Notes: generated by a model not told the origin, from the sequence alone. 64,000 bases of DNA from Carboxylicivirga sp. M1479 (GCF_007097485.1 NZ_VKDE01000019.1:23339-87338), one strand, 5' to 3'; counted from the first letter of the stretch, positions 55,460 to 64,000 are shown. Made by a program: numbers and translations.

Positions 55460-56290
55460 ATGATAGGGAAATACAATACTTTAAGAGTCGTTAAGGAAGT
55501 TGATTTTGGGGTTTATCTGGATGGAGGCGAAGATTTTGGCGAAATACTATTACCAATTCGCTACACCCCACCTGGCTTAAAACCAGAAGATGAAATTGAA
55601 GTATTTATCTACCTCGATTCTGAAGATCGTGTGATAGCTACCACTGAAGAGCCATATGCACAAATTGGAGAATTGGCCTATTTAGAAGCCGTTTCGGTTA
55701 ATAAAACTGGGGCTTTTCTAGATTGGGGGCTAATGAAAGATTTGATGGTTCCATTCAGAGAGCAGGCCGAACGCATGGTTGAAGGTCAAAAGTATGTGGT
55801 ATATGTATACCTCGATGATGAAAGCCGACGAATTGTAGCTACCTCCAAACTGAACTCAGCCCTTGATAACCTAATACCAGAATACCATGAACGTGATGAA
55901 GTTGAGTTAATGGTTATTGACAAAACAGATTTAGGTTATAAAGTAGCGATTAATAATACCCATACAGGCATGCTGTATTATAACGAGTTGTTCAGGCCCA
56001 TTAAAATTGGTGATAAAACAACTGGGTACATTAAAAAAGTACGCGAAGATGATAAAATTGACGTAGCCCTTGAAAAGCCAGGCTATGGAATGAAGATAGA
56101 TGGTTTGGCTGGCGAAATACTTGAACAATTAAAGGCTAAAGGGGGCAAACTGGATATATCAGACAAAAGCCCTGCTGAAGTAATTTATAAAGTATTTGGA
56201 ACCAGTAAGAAGAACTTCAAGAAGGCGATTGGTACACTATACAAGCAACGCCTTATTGAAATCGATAAGGAGTCCATCAAGCTCTTATAA
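55460..56290 (+). CDS. CvfB/YitL-type S1 RNA-binding protein
   Basis: A 276-residue cytoplasmic protein of the CvfB family: S1-like modules at about 1-60 (GKYNTLRVVKEVDFGVYLDGGEDFGEILLPIRY), 70-135 (LEAVSVNKTGAFLDWGLMKDLMVPFREQ) and 145-210 (LGYKVAINNTHTGMLYYNELF), then a C-terminal winged helix (DISDKSPAEVIYKVFGTSKKNFKKAIGTLYKQRLI). CvfB binds RNA and influences virulence-factor expression in Staphylococcus; its role in Bacteroidota is not known. The start at ATG 55460 is supported by both a preceding AGAAGGA and the family N-terminus MIGKYN. Confidence 0.92.
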   Translation: MIGKYNTLRVVKEVDFGVYLDGGEDFGEILLPIRYTPPGLKPEDEIEVFIYLDSEDRVIATTEEPYAQIGELAYLEAVSVNKTGAFLDWGLMKDLMVPFREQAERMVEGQKYVVYVYLDDESRRIVATSKLNSALDNLIPEYHERDEVELMVIDKTDLGYKVAINNTHTGMLYYNELFRPIKIGDKTTGYIKKVREDDKIDVALEKPGYGMKIDGLAGEILEQLKAKGGKLDISDKSPAEVIYKVFGTSKKNFKKAIGTLYKQRLIEIDKESIKLL

Positions 56291-56354
56291 GAAAACAAGC
56301 ATCCCAAAACGCGAAAAAAAATCTAATTATAACTTTTTGTTGAATTTGTAGTGA

Positions 56355-56373
56355 GCGACACAAACGGTGTCGC
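56355..56373 (+). promoter_or_regulatory. Hairpin just before a start codon
   Basis: GCGACAC (56355-56361) and GTGTCGC (56367-56373) form a perfect GC-rich 7-bp stem with a 5-base loop, ending 9 bases before the ATG at 56383. It is close enough to affect ribosome access or to act as a weak attenuator. Confidence 0.45.
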
Positions 56374-56382
56374 CAGGTGAAG

Positions 56383-56958
56383 ATGAAAAAACAATTTTTA
56401 TTATTAGTGTGTTCATTGCTTATCTCGTCAGCTAATGTACAACGAATGAATGGGCAAGATAATTTTGCCCATACACAAACAAACATTCATGCTGTAAGTG
56501 TACAGTTTTTTAACACAATTGGTTACTCCGATTTCGAAGCTAGTTTTTGGTTAACAGCGTTTGATGACGCACGCCACAGTTTCAATCTCCGACTGTCGCA
56601 CGAACGTTTCGAAAGTCAGTATTTTGGTATTGGATTGGGATATGGTTATGATTTAAGGCTAAAGAATCACTCGTTTCAGCCCTATTTTACGTATAACCAC
56701 GATATAGAAACCTGGGAAAATGGAGCCTTGGTTAATGGCTTGTATTACACCTATGGCGGCAGATTTGATTTTGCCATTGGCACAACAACAAACTTTAATC
56801 GGCAGGGCTATGCAAATAACTCGTACTGGATTGATGCCTATTACAACATTAAAGCTTTGGGTGGCATACAGTTGGGTTTTGAGTATTGTTTTATGAGTGA
56901 TTCAAATGAAAAATATTACGGTCTCATCTTTCAGAAAACACTGTGGAAGAATAAATAG
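56383..56958 (+). CDS. Exported beta-barrel-like protein of unknown family
   Basis: A 191-residue exported protein; I do not recognise the family. The signal peptide (MKKQFLLLVCSLLISSANVQ) is followed by alternating amphipathic strands rich in aromatic residues (FGIGLGYGYDLRLKNHSFQPYFTYNHD, LYYTYGGRFDFAIGTTTNFN, IQLGFEYCFMSDSNEKYYGLIFQKTLWK) like a small eight-stranded outer-membrane barrel. The start ATG 56383 is preferred to the GTG two codons upstream. It is 92 bases after cvfB and may share its transcript. Confidence 0.6.
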   Translation: MKKQFLLLVCSLLISSANVQRMNGQDNFAHTQTNIHAVSVQFFNTIGYSDFEASFWLTAFDDARHSFNLRLSHERFESQYFGIGLGYGYDLRLKNHSFQPYFTYNHDIETWENGALVNGLYYTYGGRFDFAIGTTTNFNRQGYANNSYWIDAYYNIKALGGIQLGFEYCFMSDSNEKYYGLIFQKTLWKNK

Positions 56959-56966
56959 AAAATACA

Positions 56967-56995
56967 AAGAGGCATCCAAACTATGAATGCCTCTT
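56967..56995. terminator. Bidirectional terminator
   Basis: AAGAGGCAT (56967-56975) and ATGCCTCTT (56987-56995) form a perfect 9-bp stem with an 11-base loop between the convergent genes ending at 56958 and 57020. Confidence 0.75.
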
Positions 56996-57019
56996 ATCAG
57001 TAGTTCAGTTTTGAAAACT

Positions 57020-58561
57020 TTATTTTGTTACCCCAGCAAAGTTCAACCAATCGGATGATGCTGAATAATCTTCTATTACATTAGTTTTATTCTTAACATT
57101 AAATGAAGCCAATAATTGTTTCATATCGTGCTTTAAATGGGTTATGGCGCCATCAATTAACTCTCGAGAGAATCCCTCATTAGCCAACTGTAACACATGG
57201 TCAAGTGAAATTACCCTACTAAGTATTTGTCCCATTTCAACCAATTTACGCTGCGGAATTGAGTAATCTAATTCGAAATTAAATAGCTCTTTTACCTCCT
57301 TTGCCGCATTAGCTGTTATATCATAAGTCTTCAAAAATTCGAGCAAGTTACCCTGTTTAGCTTTGCGCATTAACTTAATTACACTCTCTGTAATTTGTGA
57401 GTAAAGCATATCGTTAGAACCCTCAAAAATCTGAAATGGTCGACTATCTACTGTTGATCGACCTGCAATATGGTTTAATTTATACCCCTTTGCTCCCACC
57501 AATTGCAATAATGTTTGCGATGCTGATTGCATCATGTCAGTGGCCAAACTTTTGACAGCATTAGCCTCAACACCCATCATTGATAAATCATTAGCCAAAC
57601 CAGCTTTTTTACTGCTATTAACACAGTAAGCCGATACAGTAGTAAAATACGCCTGCAACTGACTTAATCGCTGTTGTACCTGATCATAGCCTAATAAGTT
57701 TTTGCCACTCACAAAACGTTTCTGGCAATGTGTTATGGCCTCATCCAACATACGCTGAATAAAACCCATCGCCATACCAGGGAACGACATACGACTACGG
57801 TGCAATAAATCAAGCATAAGCTTTACACCTGACTTTTCGGGCACTAATTTTTGAACTCCAGGGATTTGAACATCGATACGATTACGACCGTAAGGAATTT
57901 GATACAAGCCTAAATTTTCGAAAAACTCTTCAACCACAATGCCCTGGTTAGGCTGCGTTACATCACAAATAAAGAAGTCTAAATCTCTTGCCAAACGATC
58001 ATCGCCTGTATTCTTACGCGCAGTAAGCAACCAAAAATCGGCCCACCCTGTTAGGCCAGCCCAATGCTTAGTCCCTTGTAAGTGCGCATACGATTCGTTT
58101 TCGGTGTATGAAGTACGCATACTAAGTGCATCACTTCCGAAATCAGGCTCTGTAATCATTAAACCTCCCATGTTCTGCTGCTCAATAAAACGCTTTAAAA
58201 CAGCAGCTTTAGCTTCAGGCTGAGCCGATTTCATCACTGGCTGCAAAAACAAAGCCATATTAATTCCAAAGGTTAACGATAAAGCTAAAGACTCATATGA
58301 TGCAGCAGCCATTAATGCGATACTTTCCTTAACATCTCCTCCTAATCCACCAAACTCGGTTGGGATAACCGCTGAAAATGGGTTAACAGACATTATTTCA
58401 CGCATTACAAACGGTGGCATACCGCGATTAATTGCTAATTTATTTACATCACTTCGTTCGTGATAAACACTATTCATTTTATGCTTTAAGCCATTTAACA
58501 ATTTTGTAAACTGGCTACTCAAGTCCTTGTTGTCAATATTTGACGGTTCATTTTGTTGCAT
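57020..58561 (-). CDS. Acyl-CoA dehydrogenase family flavoprotein
   Basis: A 513-residue FAD enzyme of the acyl-CoA dehydrogenase superfamily. The N-terminal helical domain is followed by the FAD-site word MITEPDFGSDALSMRTSY, a middle beta domain (LQGTKHWAGLTGWADFWLLTAR) and the C-terminal helices with QTLLQLVGAKGYK and RPFQIFEGSNDMLYSQITES. It is longer than the usual 380-400 residues because of an extra C-terminal helical region (about 400-513), as in some very-long-chain or nitroalkane-like members. No partner such as ETF is near, so it is probably monocistronic. The start ATG 58561 is chosen by family fit; an in-frame ATG exists at 58612. Confidence 0.88.
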   Translation of the reverse strand: MQQNEPSNIDNKDLSSQFTKLLNGLKHKMNSVYHERSDVNKLAINRGMPPFVMREIMSVNPFSAVIPTEFGGLGGDVKESIALMAAASYESLALSLTFGINMALFLQPVMKSAQPEAKAAVLKRFIEQQNMGGLMITEPDFGSDALSMRTSYTENESYAHLQGTKHWAGLTGWADFWLLTARKNTGDDRLARDLDFFICDVTQPNQGIVVEEFFENLGLYQIPYGRNRIDVQIPGVQKLVPEKSGVKLMLDLLHRSRMSFPGMAMGFIQRMLDEAITHCQKRFVSGKNLLGYDQVQQRLSQLQAYFTTVSAYCVNSSKKAGLANDLSMMGVEANAVKSLATDMMQSASQTLLQLVGAKGYKLNHIAGRSTVDSRPFQIFEGSNDMLYSQITESVIKLMRKAKQGNLLEFLKTYDITANAAKEVKELFNFELDYSIPQRKLVEMGQILSRVISLDHVLQLANEGFSRELIDGAITHLKHDMKQLLASFNVKNKTNVIEDYSASSDWLNFAGVTK

Positions 58562-58741
58562 TGATACTTTGTTTTGGGGACAATTGCGATGGCAATGAAA
58601 TTGATGGTGCATTAACACCTTTAATGACAGAGAATCCTATTCTTAACTATCCTGTTAGACCTATGAAAACAACTCAACGCACTAATAGTTTATCAAACCT
58701 GCAGAATTTAAGATTTTTTTATCTTTTTTACCACATAAGAA

Positions 58742-58770
58742 ATGCCTGATCAGTAAAACTCATCAGGCAT
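58742..58770 (-). terminator. Terminator after hydG
   Basis: ATGCCTGAT (58742-58750) and ATCAGGCAT (58762-58770) form a 9-bp stem with an 11-base loop, 25 bases after the hydG stop; TTTCTT follows on the minus strand. Confidence 0.75.
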
Positions 58771-58794
58771 CTCTCTATTTAGTAGTACTTTTAT

Positions 58795-60228
58795 CTAAAA
58801 ATATAAATCTCTTTCGCCATTCTTTATTTTTCCTAAGCGCTCAATTAACTTAGTTTTGAAACGCTCATCTTCATAATCTTTCAAGCTACTTTCTATTAAC
58901 TCGTAGCCTTTAACTTTAGTATTGGCAGGAGCATAATCTTCGAGGTATTCAGCTAAAGTGAGTAAAGCATTTGGCTGACAGAATCGCTTGATAAATCCAG
59001 GTACAGAGAACTCCATAAAATGCTCCCCAGTTCTATTCAATCGGTAACAAGCTGTACAAAACGATGGAATATATCCATTGTCAACCAGCTCTTCCATCAC
59101 TTCATTCAATGAACGATCATCGCTAATCTCAAATTGCTCATGATCTAAATCTTGTTCTTCCTTATGGCTGGTATAACCTTTCATTTCAATATTAGTACCT
59201 CCATCTATTTGAGATACACCATACTGTAAAATTTCATCACGAATATGACCTGGTTCGCGCGCCGTTAAAATCAATCCGGTATACGGAACTGCTAAACGTA
59301 AAATGGCTACTAACTTTGTAAAATCAGCATCGCTCACATCGTAACGTTTATCCACCTCAAAACCAGAAGCAGACTGAATGCGTGGAAAAGAAATAGTATG
59401 AGGACCAACGTTATAAACAGCTTCAAAATGGTTTACGTGACGAACCAATCCTAACATTTCAAAACGCCAATCATATAACCCCATTAAAGCACCAATACCA
59501 ACGTCATCAATTCCCGCTTCCTGTGCTCTGTCTAAACCTGTAACACGCCAATCGTAATGCTTTTTTGTGCCTTTCTTATGTACCTTTTCGTAAGTAGGCT
59601 TGTGGTAAGTCTCCTGAAAAATCTGATAGGTACCTATCCCCGCTTCTTTAACAGTTTTAAATCCTTCAATCTCCAAGGGGGCAGCGTTAATATTCACACG
59701 CCTTATTTCACCATTTTCGTGCTTAACACCATAAACGATCTTAACCGTTTCAGCAATAAACTTAGCATCGTATCGTGGATGTTCGCCATAAACCAAAATC
59801 AATCGTTTATGCCCTGTATCTTCCAATGCTGTTACCTGATCAACAATATCTTGTTTCCCCAGGGTTAAACGCTCTTGCTTTTTGTTGGATGAACGAAAAC
59901 CACAGTAAGTACAATCATTTATACACAAATTACCAATGTACAATGGAGCAAACAAAACAATACGCTTACCGTACACCTGCTCTTTTAATTGCTTAGCAGC
60001 CTCTTTGATAGCCTCGACCATTTCTGACTCGTTAGCATTCACTAAAACAGCAGTTTCCTGAAGACTTAGGCGCTTTTTCTGAAGCGACTTGGCAATAACC
60101 TCGTTCACCTGATCCAAAGTAGGGTTCTGATGACTTTTGAGAATTTCATGTATCTCATCCGGATCAATAAAATTCTCCATTGGCTTATCGGCCAACTTAT
60201 ATTGTTGAGGGTTATAAATAATTGACAT
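58795..60228 (-). CDS. hydG: [FeFe]-hydrogenase maturase HydG (radical SAM tyrosine lyase)
   Basis: A 477-residue radical SAM enzyme. The CX3CX2C motif is in LCINDCTYCGF (Cys at about residues 102, 106 and 109). The HydG-specific C-terminal cluster motif CX2CX22C is intact (CTACYRL ... FIKRFCQPN), which separates HydG from ThiH. The enzyme splits tyrosine into p-cresol, CO and cyanide for the H-cluster of [FeFe]-hydrogenase. ATG 60228 gives the usual N-terminus. hydE, hydF and a hydrogenase gene are not in this window; downstream is an unrelated acyl-CoA dehydrogenase behind a terminator. Confidence 0.94.
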   Translation of the reverse strand: MSIIYNPQQYKLADKPMENFIDPDEIHEILKSHQNPTLDQVNEVIAKSLQKKRLSLQETAVLVNANESEMVEAIKEAAKQLKEQVYGKRIVLFAPLYIGNLCINDCTYCGFRSSNKKQERLTLGKQDIVDQVTALEDTGHKRLILVYGEHPRYDAKFIAETVKIVYGVKHENGEIRRVNINAAPLEIEGFKTVKEAGIGTYQIFQETYHKPTYEKVHKKGTKKHYDWRVTGLDRAQEAGIDDVGIGALMGLYDWRFEMLGLVRHVNHFEAVYNVGPHTISFPRIQSASGFEVDKRYDVSDADFTKLVAILRLAVPYTGLILTAREPGHIRDEILQYGVSQIDGGTNIEMKGYTSHKEEQDLDHEQFEISDDRSLNEVMEELVDNGYIPSFCTACYRLNRTGEHFMEFSVPGFIKRFCQPNALLTLAEYLEDYAPANTKVKGYELIESSLKDYEDERFKTKLIERLGKIKNGERDLYF

Positions 60229-60270
60229 TTCTAATGTATTTGCTGATGTCCCAATATTAACTCTAAGTCT

Positions 60271-60302
60271 CAAAATTAGAAGTTTTACCGCAATTTAAGC
60301 AA
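60271..60302 (-). promoter_or_regulatory. Candidate promoter of hydG
   Basis: TAATTTTG (60271-60278, minus strand) fits the -7 box, with a TTG 21 bases upstream (60300-60302). It is 42 bases before the start codon. The rest of the 458-base divergent gap to 60686 is AT-rich and shows nothing else clear. Confidence 0.4.
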
Positions 60303-60686
60303 TAAATTACCAGAATTATTTACCTGATTGATATCATATAATATCGCCCGAAACTCATTAGTAAATAAAGGAATACATCTACTTGCAAAATCATATCATT
60401 TAATAATTAATCATTTCAAATCAAAAGCAAATTAATCCCAGATTGTTTGATCCTGTATTTTGATAAAATAAAACTCACTGCTCGACTCCTGAAAGAGAAC
60501 TTATAATTTGATAAGAGCAATTAAACTGAACTTTCAAACCAAAATAATAACCTTCTTTTGCAAGCACATAAAAACGCAAAATTATTCCAAATTTGAGAAC
60601 TTTATCCTGGTTGTTGCGTATCACAACCACTCACCTAACACCAAAGAGTTACATATTAGTTAATTGGGAATAGTTTAATCGGGAAA

Positions 60687-63600
60687 ATGAAGAATTTACA
60701 TCTATTGTACACCCTGTTATTGGTGAGTTATGCCCTCACTTCACAGGCACAAAAACAACATTTGGGATATCCTATTGTAGATATTTACGAAGCATCGGAA
60801 TTCTATGGGGATTCGCAAAATTGGGATATTATTCAAGATAACAACGGAATGTTGCTCGTTGGTAACAATACCAACATAAAAGAATTTGATGGCGTCGAGT
60901 GGCGGAATATTTCGGTTAAACAGCGCCGTTTAAGAAATTTTTCTAAAACGGAAAGTGGACGGATTTTTCTATCTGCCTATGGTGAGTTCGGTTATTTAGC
61001 TTACGATGAATATGGTAGTCGACAATTTGTATCATTATTAGATAAGCTAAAAAAAGAAGATCAACCCAAAGAAGAAGTCTGGCACTGTGAAGCGACAGAT
61101 AAAGAAGCTTACTTTTCAACTTATGAAAAAGTATACTATTACGATCACAACAAAGTTGAACCTCTTACATTTGAACCCGCATGGCCTCATGTTAATAAAG
61201 TTGGCAGCAATATATTTTTATTCGAAACTGAGGCTCGATTTAGTCTCTTAAAAAATGGTAAAAAATACACACTTCCACATTTGGCAAAAGCCATTAACAA
61301 TGAAAGAGTTCAAAATGTGTTACCATATAAGAATGATAAAATTCTTATCTACACATACAGCAATACATTTATTGTTTATGATTTAAAAAAGCTGTTAGAA
61401 ACACCTATTACTAATTGGTCAGAAACAACAATACAGCCCTCAATTCTAAAAAACATCAGCAACCAGCTAGATGATTTTTTACGCAATTTACACAGGCGCT
61501 ATGCTGTTTCATTAAACGGAGATGGCTATGCCTTTGCTGGTAATAGCTTGTTAATTATCACAGATAATGATTTAAAAATTCGTAAGTCTATTGATAAAAA
61601 CCTTGGAACAGATCGTGAAATAATTTATAAAATGCTTTGCGATAATGTTGGAAACTTATGGTGTACCCATAGCAAGGGTATTAGTATGATTAAACTCAAC
61701 TCACCTGTTGCATTGTACGATAAACGATCGGAATACGATGAATACACCATGAATTTCACCAAATTTAAAGGTGAATATATTGCCAGTGCATGGGATAAAA
61801 TGGTTACGCTCAAACCTAATAAATATGCTAAGTACAACTATGCTATTGAAACCTTACAAAATGAACAGGCATGGTCTTATTGTCCTATGGATGATCGACT
61901 TTTATACGGTACAACAGTCGGTATTTATGACTTTTATAATCAAAAGCGAAACTTAATCTTTGAAAGTAAACAATCAACTATATATGCTATTCAACAGTTA
62001 GATAAAAAGCCTGATTGGCTGGTAATTGGAGAGCAAGGACTTTCTTTATTAAAATTCAAGAAGACAAGCTCACGAAGACCCATCACCATCAGCGACACCT
62101 TAAAAATCAATGAAATAAAAGATGATGTACGCATCATCGTTCAAGATGACAACGGTGACATTTGGTTTAGAACAAACCCTTTTGAGTTATTTGTTCTACG
62201 CATAAATGAAAACACGACAAAGGGCTATGAGCTTCATCAAATTAATGATGGCAGCAAAGAGATCTTGAATGAAATAGCTTTTTACGATTCAAAATTATTG
62301 GTTAGTAAAAGCGGAAAGCTTTTTTCTTTAAAATATGATAAAACAAAACTTGGTAACTTTGAATTAGTAAATCACCAACTAACTGATTCGTTAAGCTCTA
62401 GCTACGTAACCTTTTTAAAAACTCACAAAAATGAACTTTTTGTCGGTACAGACGAGGGTATTGTTATCGTTACGCAAGACAAACAATCCAACTTTCAATT
62501 AAACAGAGATCAATTTATAGGTGTTAATCAATTAAAAGAATTTTTCTGTTTTGACGGTGATTTATGGGGAATTAGTTCGGATGCTATTTTTAATTTAGAT
62601 CGTGAATTTAAACCCAAAAAGAATACACTTTTTAATGCAATTGTAAGACAAGTTACGATTAATGGCGACTCGTTAATTCAGTATGGAACATATGTGGATG
62701 ACACCAAGTTCAAAGATAGCCTGTATTACTTCAATTCGTTTATTCAACCTGAGTCAATGATTCCTGAACTTAAATACGAAGACAACACAATATCGTTTGA
62801 GTTTGGTACAAACAATTACGACAAAGAGAACGCTTTAAGTTTTTCGTATCAGTTACAAGGTTATGACGATGACTGGAGCTCATATTCTGATGAAACGAAA
62901 AAAGAATATACCAACTTACCCGAAGGCGAATACTCGTTTGATTTACTCTGCAGCGATTCAAGAGGTGCAATTAGTAAAAAGGCTAGCTATCGGTTTGTTA
63001 TTCAACCGCCCTGGTACCGTACATGGTATGCATACCTAATATATTTCATATCAGCGACATCCATTATTTACCTGATAATTTTCATTAGCCTGCGAAGTTT
63101 GCGTAAGAACAATAAAAAGCTAGAACAAGCTGTTAAGGAGGCGACCGACCGAATTGAAGGACAAAACTCTAAATTAAAGGAGGCTCAATCGCAATTAACC
63201 GAAGTAATGTCGGCTGTAAAAGAAGAACTTGGACAAACATCAGTAGAACTTAGGGACGCAACAAATAACCAAGCAAGCACTGTTGAAGAGTTAGCTTCGT
63301 CAATTGGCTTAATGGCTGAAAACATTGACAATACGGCGGTAAAGTCAACACAAATGCTCACAAAAGCTAAAAGTGTTGAAGAAAACGCCCAACAGAGTGT
63401 TGATACCGTTTTGAAAACTGTTGAAGCGATTGAACACATCACATCTGAAATTAGTTTTGTGTCGGAGTTTTCGCGCATGACCAACCTGTTGTCAATTAAT
63501 GCGGCAATTGAAGCAGCACGAGTAGGAGAATATGGAAGAACCTTTTCTGAAGTAGCTAAACAGGTAAAAAGCTTGGCCGAAAAGTCTCAGAAAGCAGCTG

Positions 63601-63863
63601 TTAACATTACAGAACTATCTGACTCGGGATTATCCCTTTCTCAGAATGCCAACGATAAAATAATTGAGCTTAAGGAATACATCAACCAAACTGTATCCGC
63701 CATATCTGAAATTCAGGAATACAGTCAGGAACAAGCTGCACAATCGAATGAAATTAATGGAGCTATTCAAAGTATCTCCAACCATATTCAGGCAACATCT
63801 AATTTGGCCGAGAAATTAGATGACGCAATAAAATCCCTATCGATTGATGACACTGAACATTAA
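60687..63863 (+). CDS. Chemoreceptor-like fusion: periplasmic beta-propeller and Y_Y_Y sensor with MCP signalling domain
   Basis: A 1,058-residue membrane protein. After the signal peptide (ending TSQAQ) residues about 30-690 show the propeller pattern of hybrid two-component sensors (NWDIIQDNNGMLLVGNNTNIKEFDG, KMLCDNVGNLWCTHSKGISMIKL, IIVQDDNGDIWFRTN). A Y_Y_Y domain follows (about 700-773: FSYQLQGYDDDWSSYSDETKKEYTNLPEGEYSFDLLCSDSRG), then one membrane helix (about 779-802), a coiled coil, and an MCP signalling domain (about 850-1058). The tip keeps TNLLSINAAIEAARVGEYGR but reads RTFSEVAKQVKSLAEKS in place of RGFAVVAxEVRxLA. There is no histidine kinase, HAMP or HTH domain. It probably senses a glycan fragment and signals to a chemosensory array or another partner. 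Confidence 0.9.
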   Translation: MKNLHLLYTLLLVSYALTSQAQKQHLGYPIVDIYEASEFYGDSQNWDIIQDNNGMLLVGNNTNIKEFDGVEWRNISVKQRRLRNFSKTESGRIFLSAYGEFGYLAYDEYGSRQFVSLLDKLKKEDQPKEEVWHCEATDKEAYFSTYEKVYYYDHNKVEPLTFEPAWPHVNKVGSNIFLFETEARFSLLKNGKKYTLPHLAKAINNERVQNVLPYKNDKILIYTYSNTFIVYDLKKLLETPITNWSETTIQPSILKNISNQLDDFLRNLHRRYAVSLNGDGYAFAGNSLLIITDNDLKIRKSIDKNLGTDREIIYKMLCDNVGNLWCTHSKGISMIKLNSPVALYDKRSEYDEYTMNFTKFKGEYIASAWDKMVTLKPNKYAKYNYAIETLQNEQAWSYCPMDDRLLYGTTVGIYDFYNQKRNLIFESKQSTIYAIQQLDKKPDWLVIGEQGLSLLKFKKTSSRRPITISDTLKINEIKDDVRIIVQDDNGDIWFRTNPFELFVLRINENTTKGYELHQINDGSKEILNEIAFYDSKLLVSKSGKLFSLKYDKTKLGNFELVNHQLTDSLSSSYVTFLKTHKNELFVGTDEGIVIVTQDKQSNFQLNRDQFIGVNQLKEFFCFDGDLWGISSDAIFNLDREFKPKKNTLFNAIVRQVTINGDSLIQYGTYVDDTKFKDSLYYFNSFIQPESMIPELKYEDNTISFEFGTNNYDKENALSFSYQLQGYDDDWSSYSDETKKEYTNLPEGEYSFDLLCSDSRGAISKKASYRFVIQPPWYRTWYAYLIYFISATSIIYLIIFISLRSLRKNNKKLEQAVKEATDRIEGQNSKLKEAQSQLTEVMSAVKEELGQTSVELRDATNNQASTVEELASSIGLMAENIDNTAVKSTQMLTKAKSVEENAQQSVDTVLKTVEAIEHITSEISFVSEFSRMTNLLSINAAIEAARVGEYGRTFSEVAKQVKSLAEKSQKAAVNITELSDSGLSLSQNANDKIIELKEYINQTVSAISEIQEYSQEQAAQSNEINGAIQSISNHIQATSNLAEKLDDAIKSLSIDDTEH

Positions 63864-63934
63864 TTAGTCAAACCTTAAAAGTGACTTAGGGAGTTGATAT
63901 TCAGTAGATAATACATCTCATTAAGTTTCTTGTT

Positions 63935-63972
63935 CTGCAAGCAATTGTGTATTTTAGTAACAAAGCTTGCAG
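63935..63972. promoter_or_regulatory. Inverted repeat upstream of the last gene
   Basis: CTGCAAGC (63935-63942) and GCTTGCAG (63965-63972) form a perfect 8-bp dyad that ends two bases before the ATG at 63975. It could be an operator, a leader hairpin or, if the gene is a transposase, a subterminal repeat. Confidence 0.4.
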
Positions 63973-63974
63973 AT

Positions 63975-64000
63975 ATGGTTGGAAAACAAGACAATACCCC
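63975..64000 (+). CDS. Start of a gene cut by the window edge
   Basis: ATG at 63975 opens a frame reading MVGKQDNT before the window ends. Short basic openings of this kind occur in some Bacteroidota transposases, but eight residues cannot support an assignment. The call rests on the open frame after a possible leader. Confidence 0.3.

Noticed and set aside
58795..60228. ThiH or BioB in place of HydG
   Set aside because: The C-terminal CX2CX22C cluster motif is present, which is specific to HydG, and no thiamin or biotin genes are nearby.

Overview
The window looks like the chromosome of a marine-type member of the Bacteroidota, probably close to Marinilabiliales. The evidence is two SusC/SusD pairs, an ECF sigma/FecR pair feeding a SusC with an N-terminal STN domain, proteins with C-terminal type IX secretion (T9SS) signals, a FISUMP lipoprotein, a TPR-LuxR regulator, and promoters that fit the Bacteroidota TTTG / TAnnTTTG pattern with almost no Shine-Dalgarno sequences. 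The species placement is inference. I saw no rRNA, tRNA, CRISPR array or complete insertion sequence.

Layout. 1-8.7 kb: a sulfatase cut by the left edge, an SMP-30 lactonase-like protein, a FISUMP lipoprotein, a T9SS protein, a DUF6261-like protein and an M14 carboxypeptidase, with repeat-rich gaps between them. 8.9-16.1 kb: housekeeping and accessory genes (M28 peptidase, MarC, lipocalin, pyrimidine-dimer glycosylase, alpha/beta hydrolase, Crp-like regulator, a chemoreceptor, a small membrane protein). 16.2-32.0 kb: a probable protein/peptide-utilisation locus on the minus strand. It holds a roughly 2,580-residue secreted subtilase, SusC, SusD and two small surface lipoproteins, with a divergent TPR-LuxR regulator. 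32.0-46.1 kb: a cello-oligosaccharide-type locus with a NUDIX regulator, a GPH transporter, a GH94 cellobiose phosphorylase, ECF sigma, FecR, SusC, SusD and a GH3 beta-glucosidase, all on the minus strand. 46.6-48.4 kb: a second chemoreceptor. 48.6-55.2 kb: a tripartite RND efflux operon followed by a P-II-like protein and a DUF2892 protein. 55.4-60.2 kb: CvfB, a small outer-membrane protein, an acyl-CoA dehydrogenase and an orphan HydG. 60.7-63.9 kb: an unusual receptor joining a hybrid-two-component-like periplasmic sensor (propeller plus triple-tyrosine domain) to a methyl-accepting chemotaxis signalling domain. The right edge holds the first codons of another gene.

How the genes work together. 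In the sugar locus GH3 and the Sus pair would generate and import beta-glucosides, the GPH carrier would move them across the inner membrane, and GH94 would split cellobiose with phosphate. In the peptide locus the giant subtilase would cut protein outside the cell and a RagAB-like pair would import the oligopeptides. Both readings are inference from family membership and gene order.

The most unusual signals are (1) the propeller/YYY/chemoreceptor fusion at 60687-63863; (2) two 15-bp-stem hairpins at 6947-6993 and 7389-7435 whose arms differ by a compensated base pair; (3) a train of short hairpins filling the gap at 10527-10783; (4) a 107-bp hairpin-containing repeat placed directly upstream of two unrelated genes (5742-5848 and 49240-49346); (5) a remnant of a duplicated DNA-repair gene upstream of a Crp-like regulator (14152-14251); and (6) a large palindrome over the promoter of the efflux operon (55238-55269).
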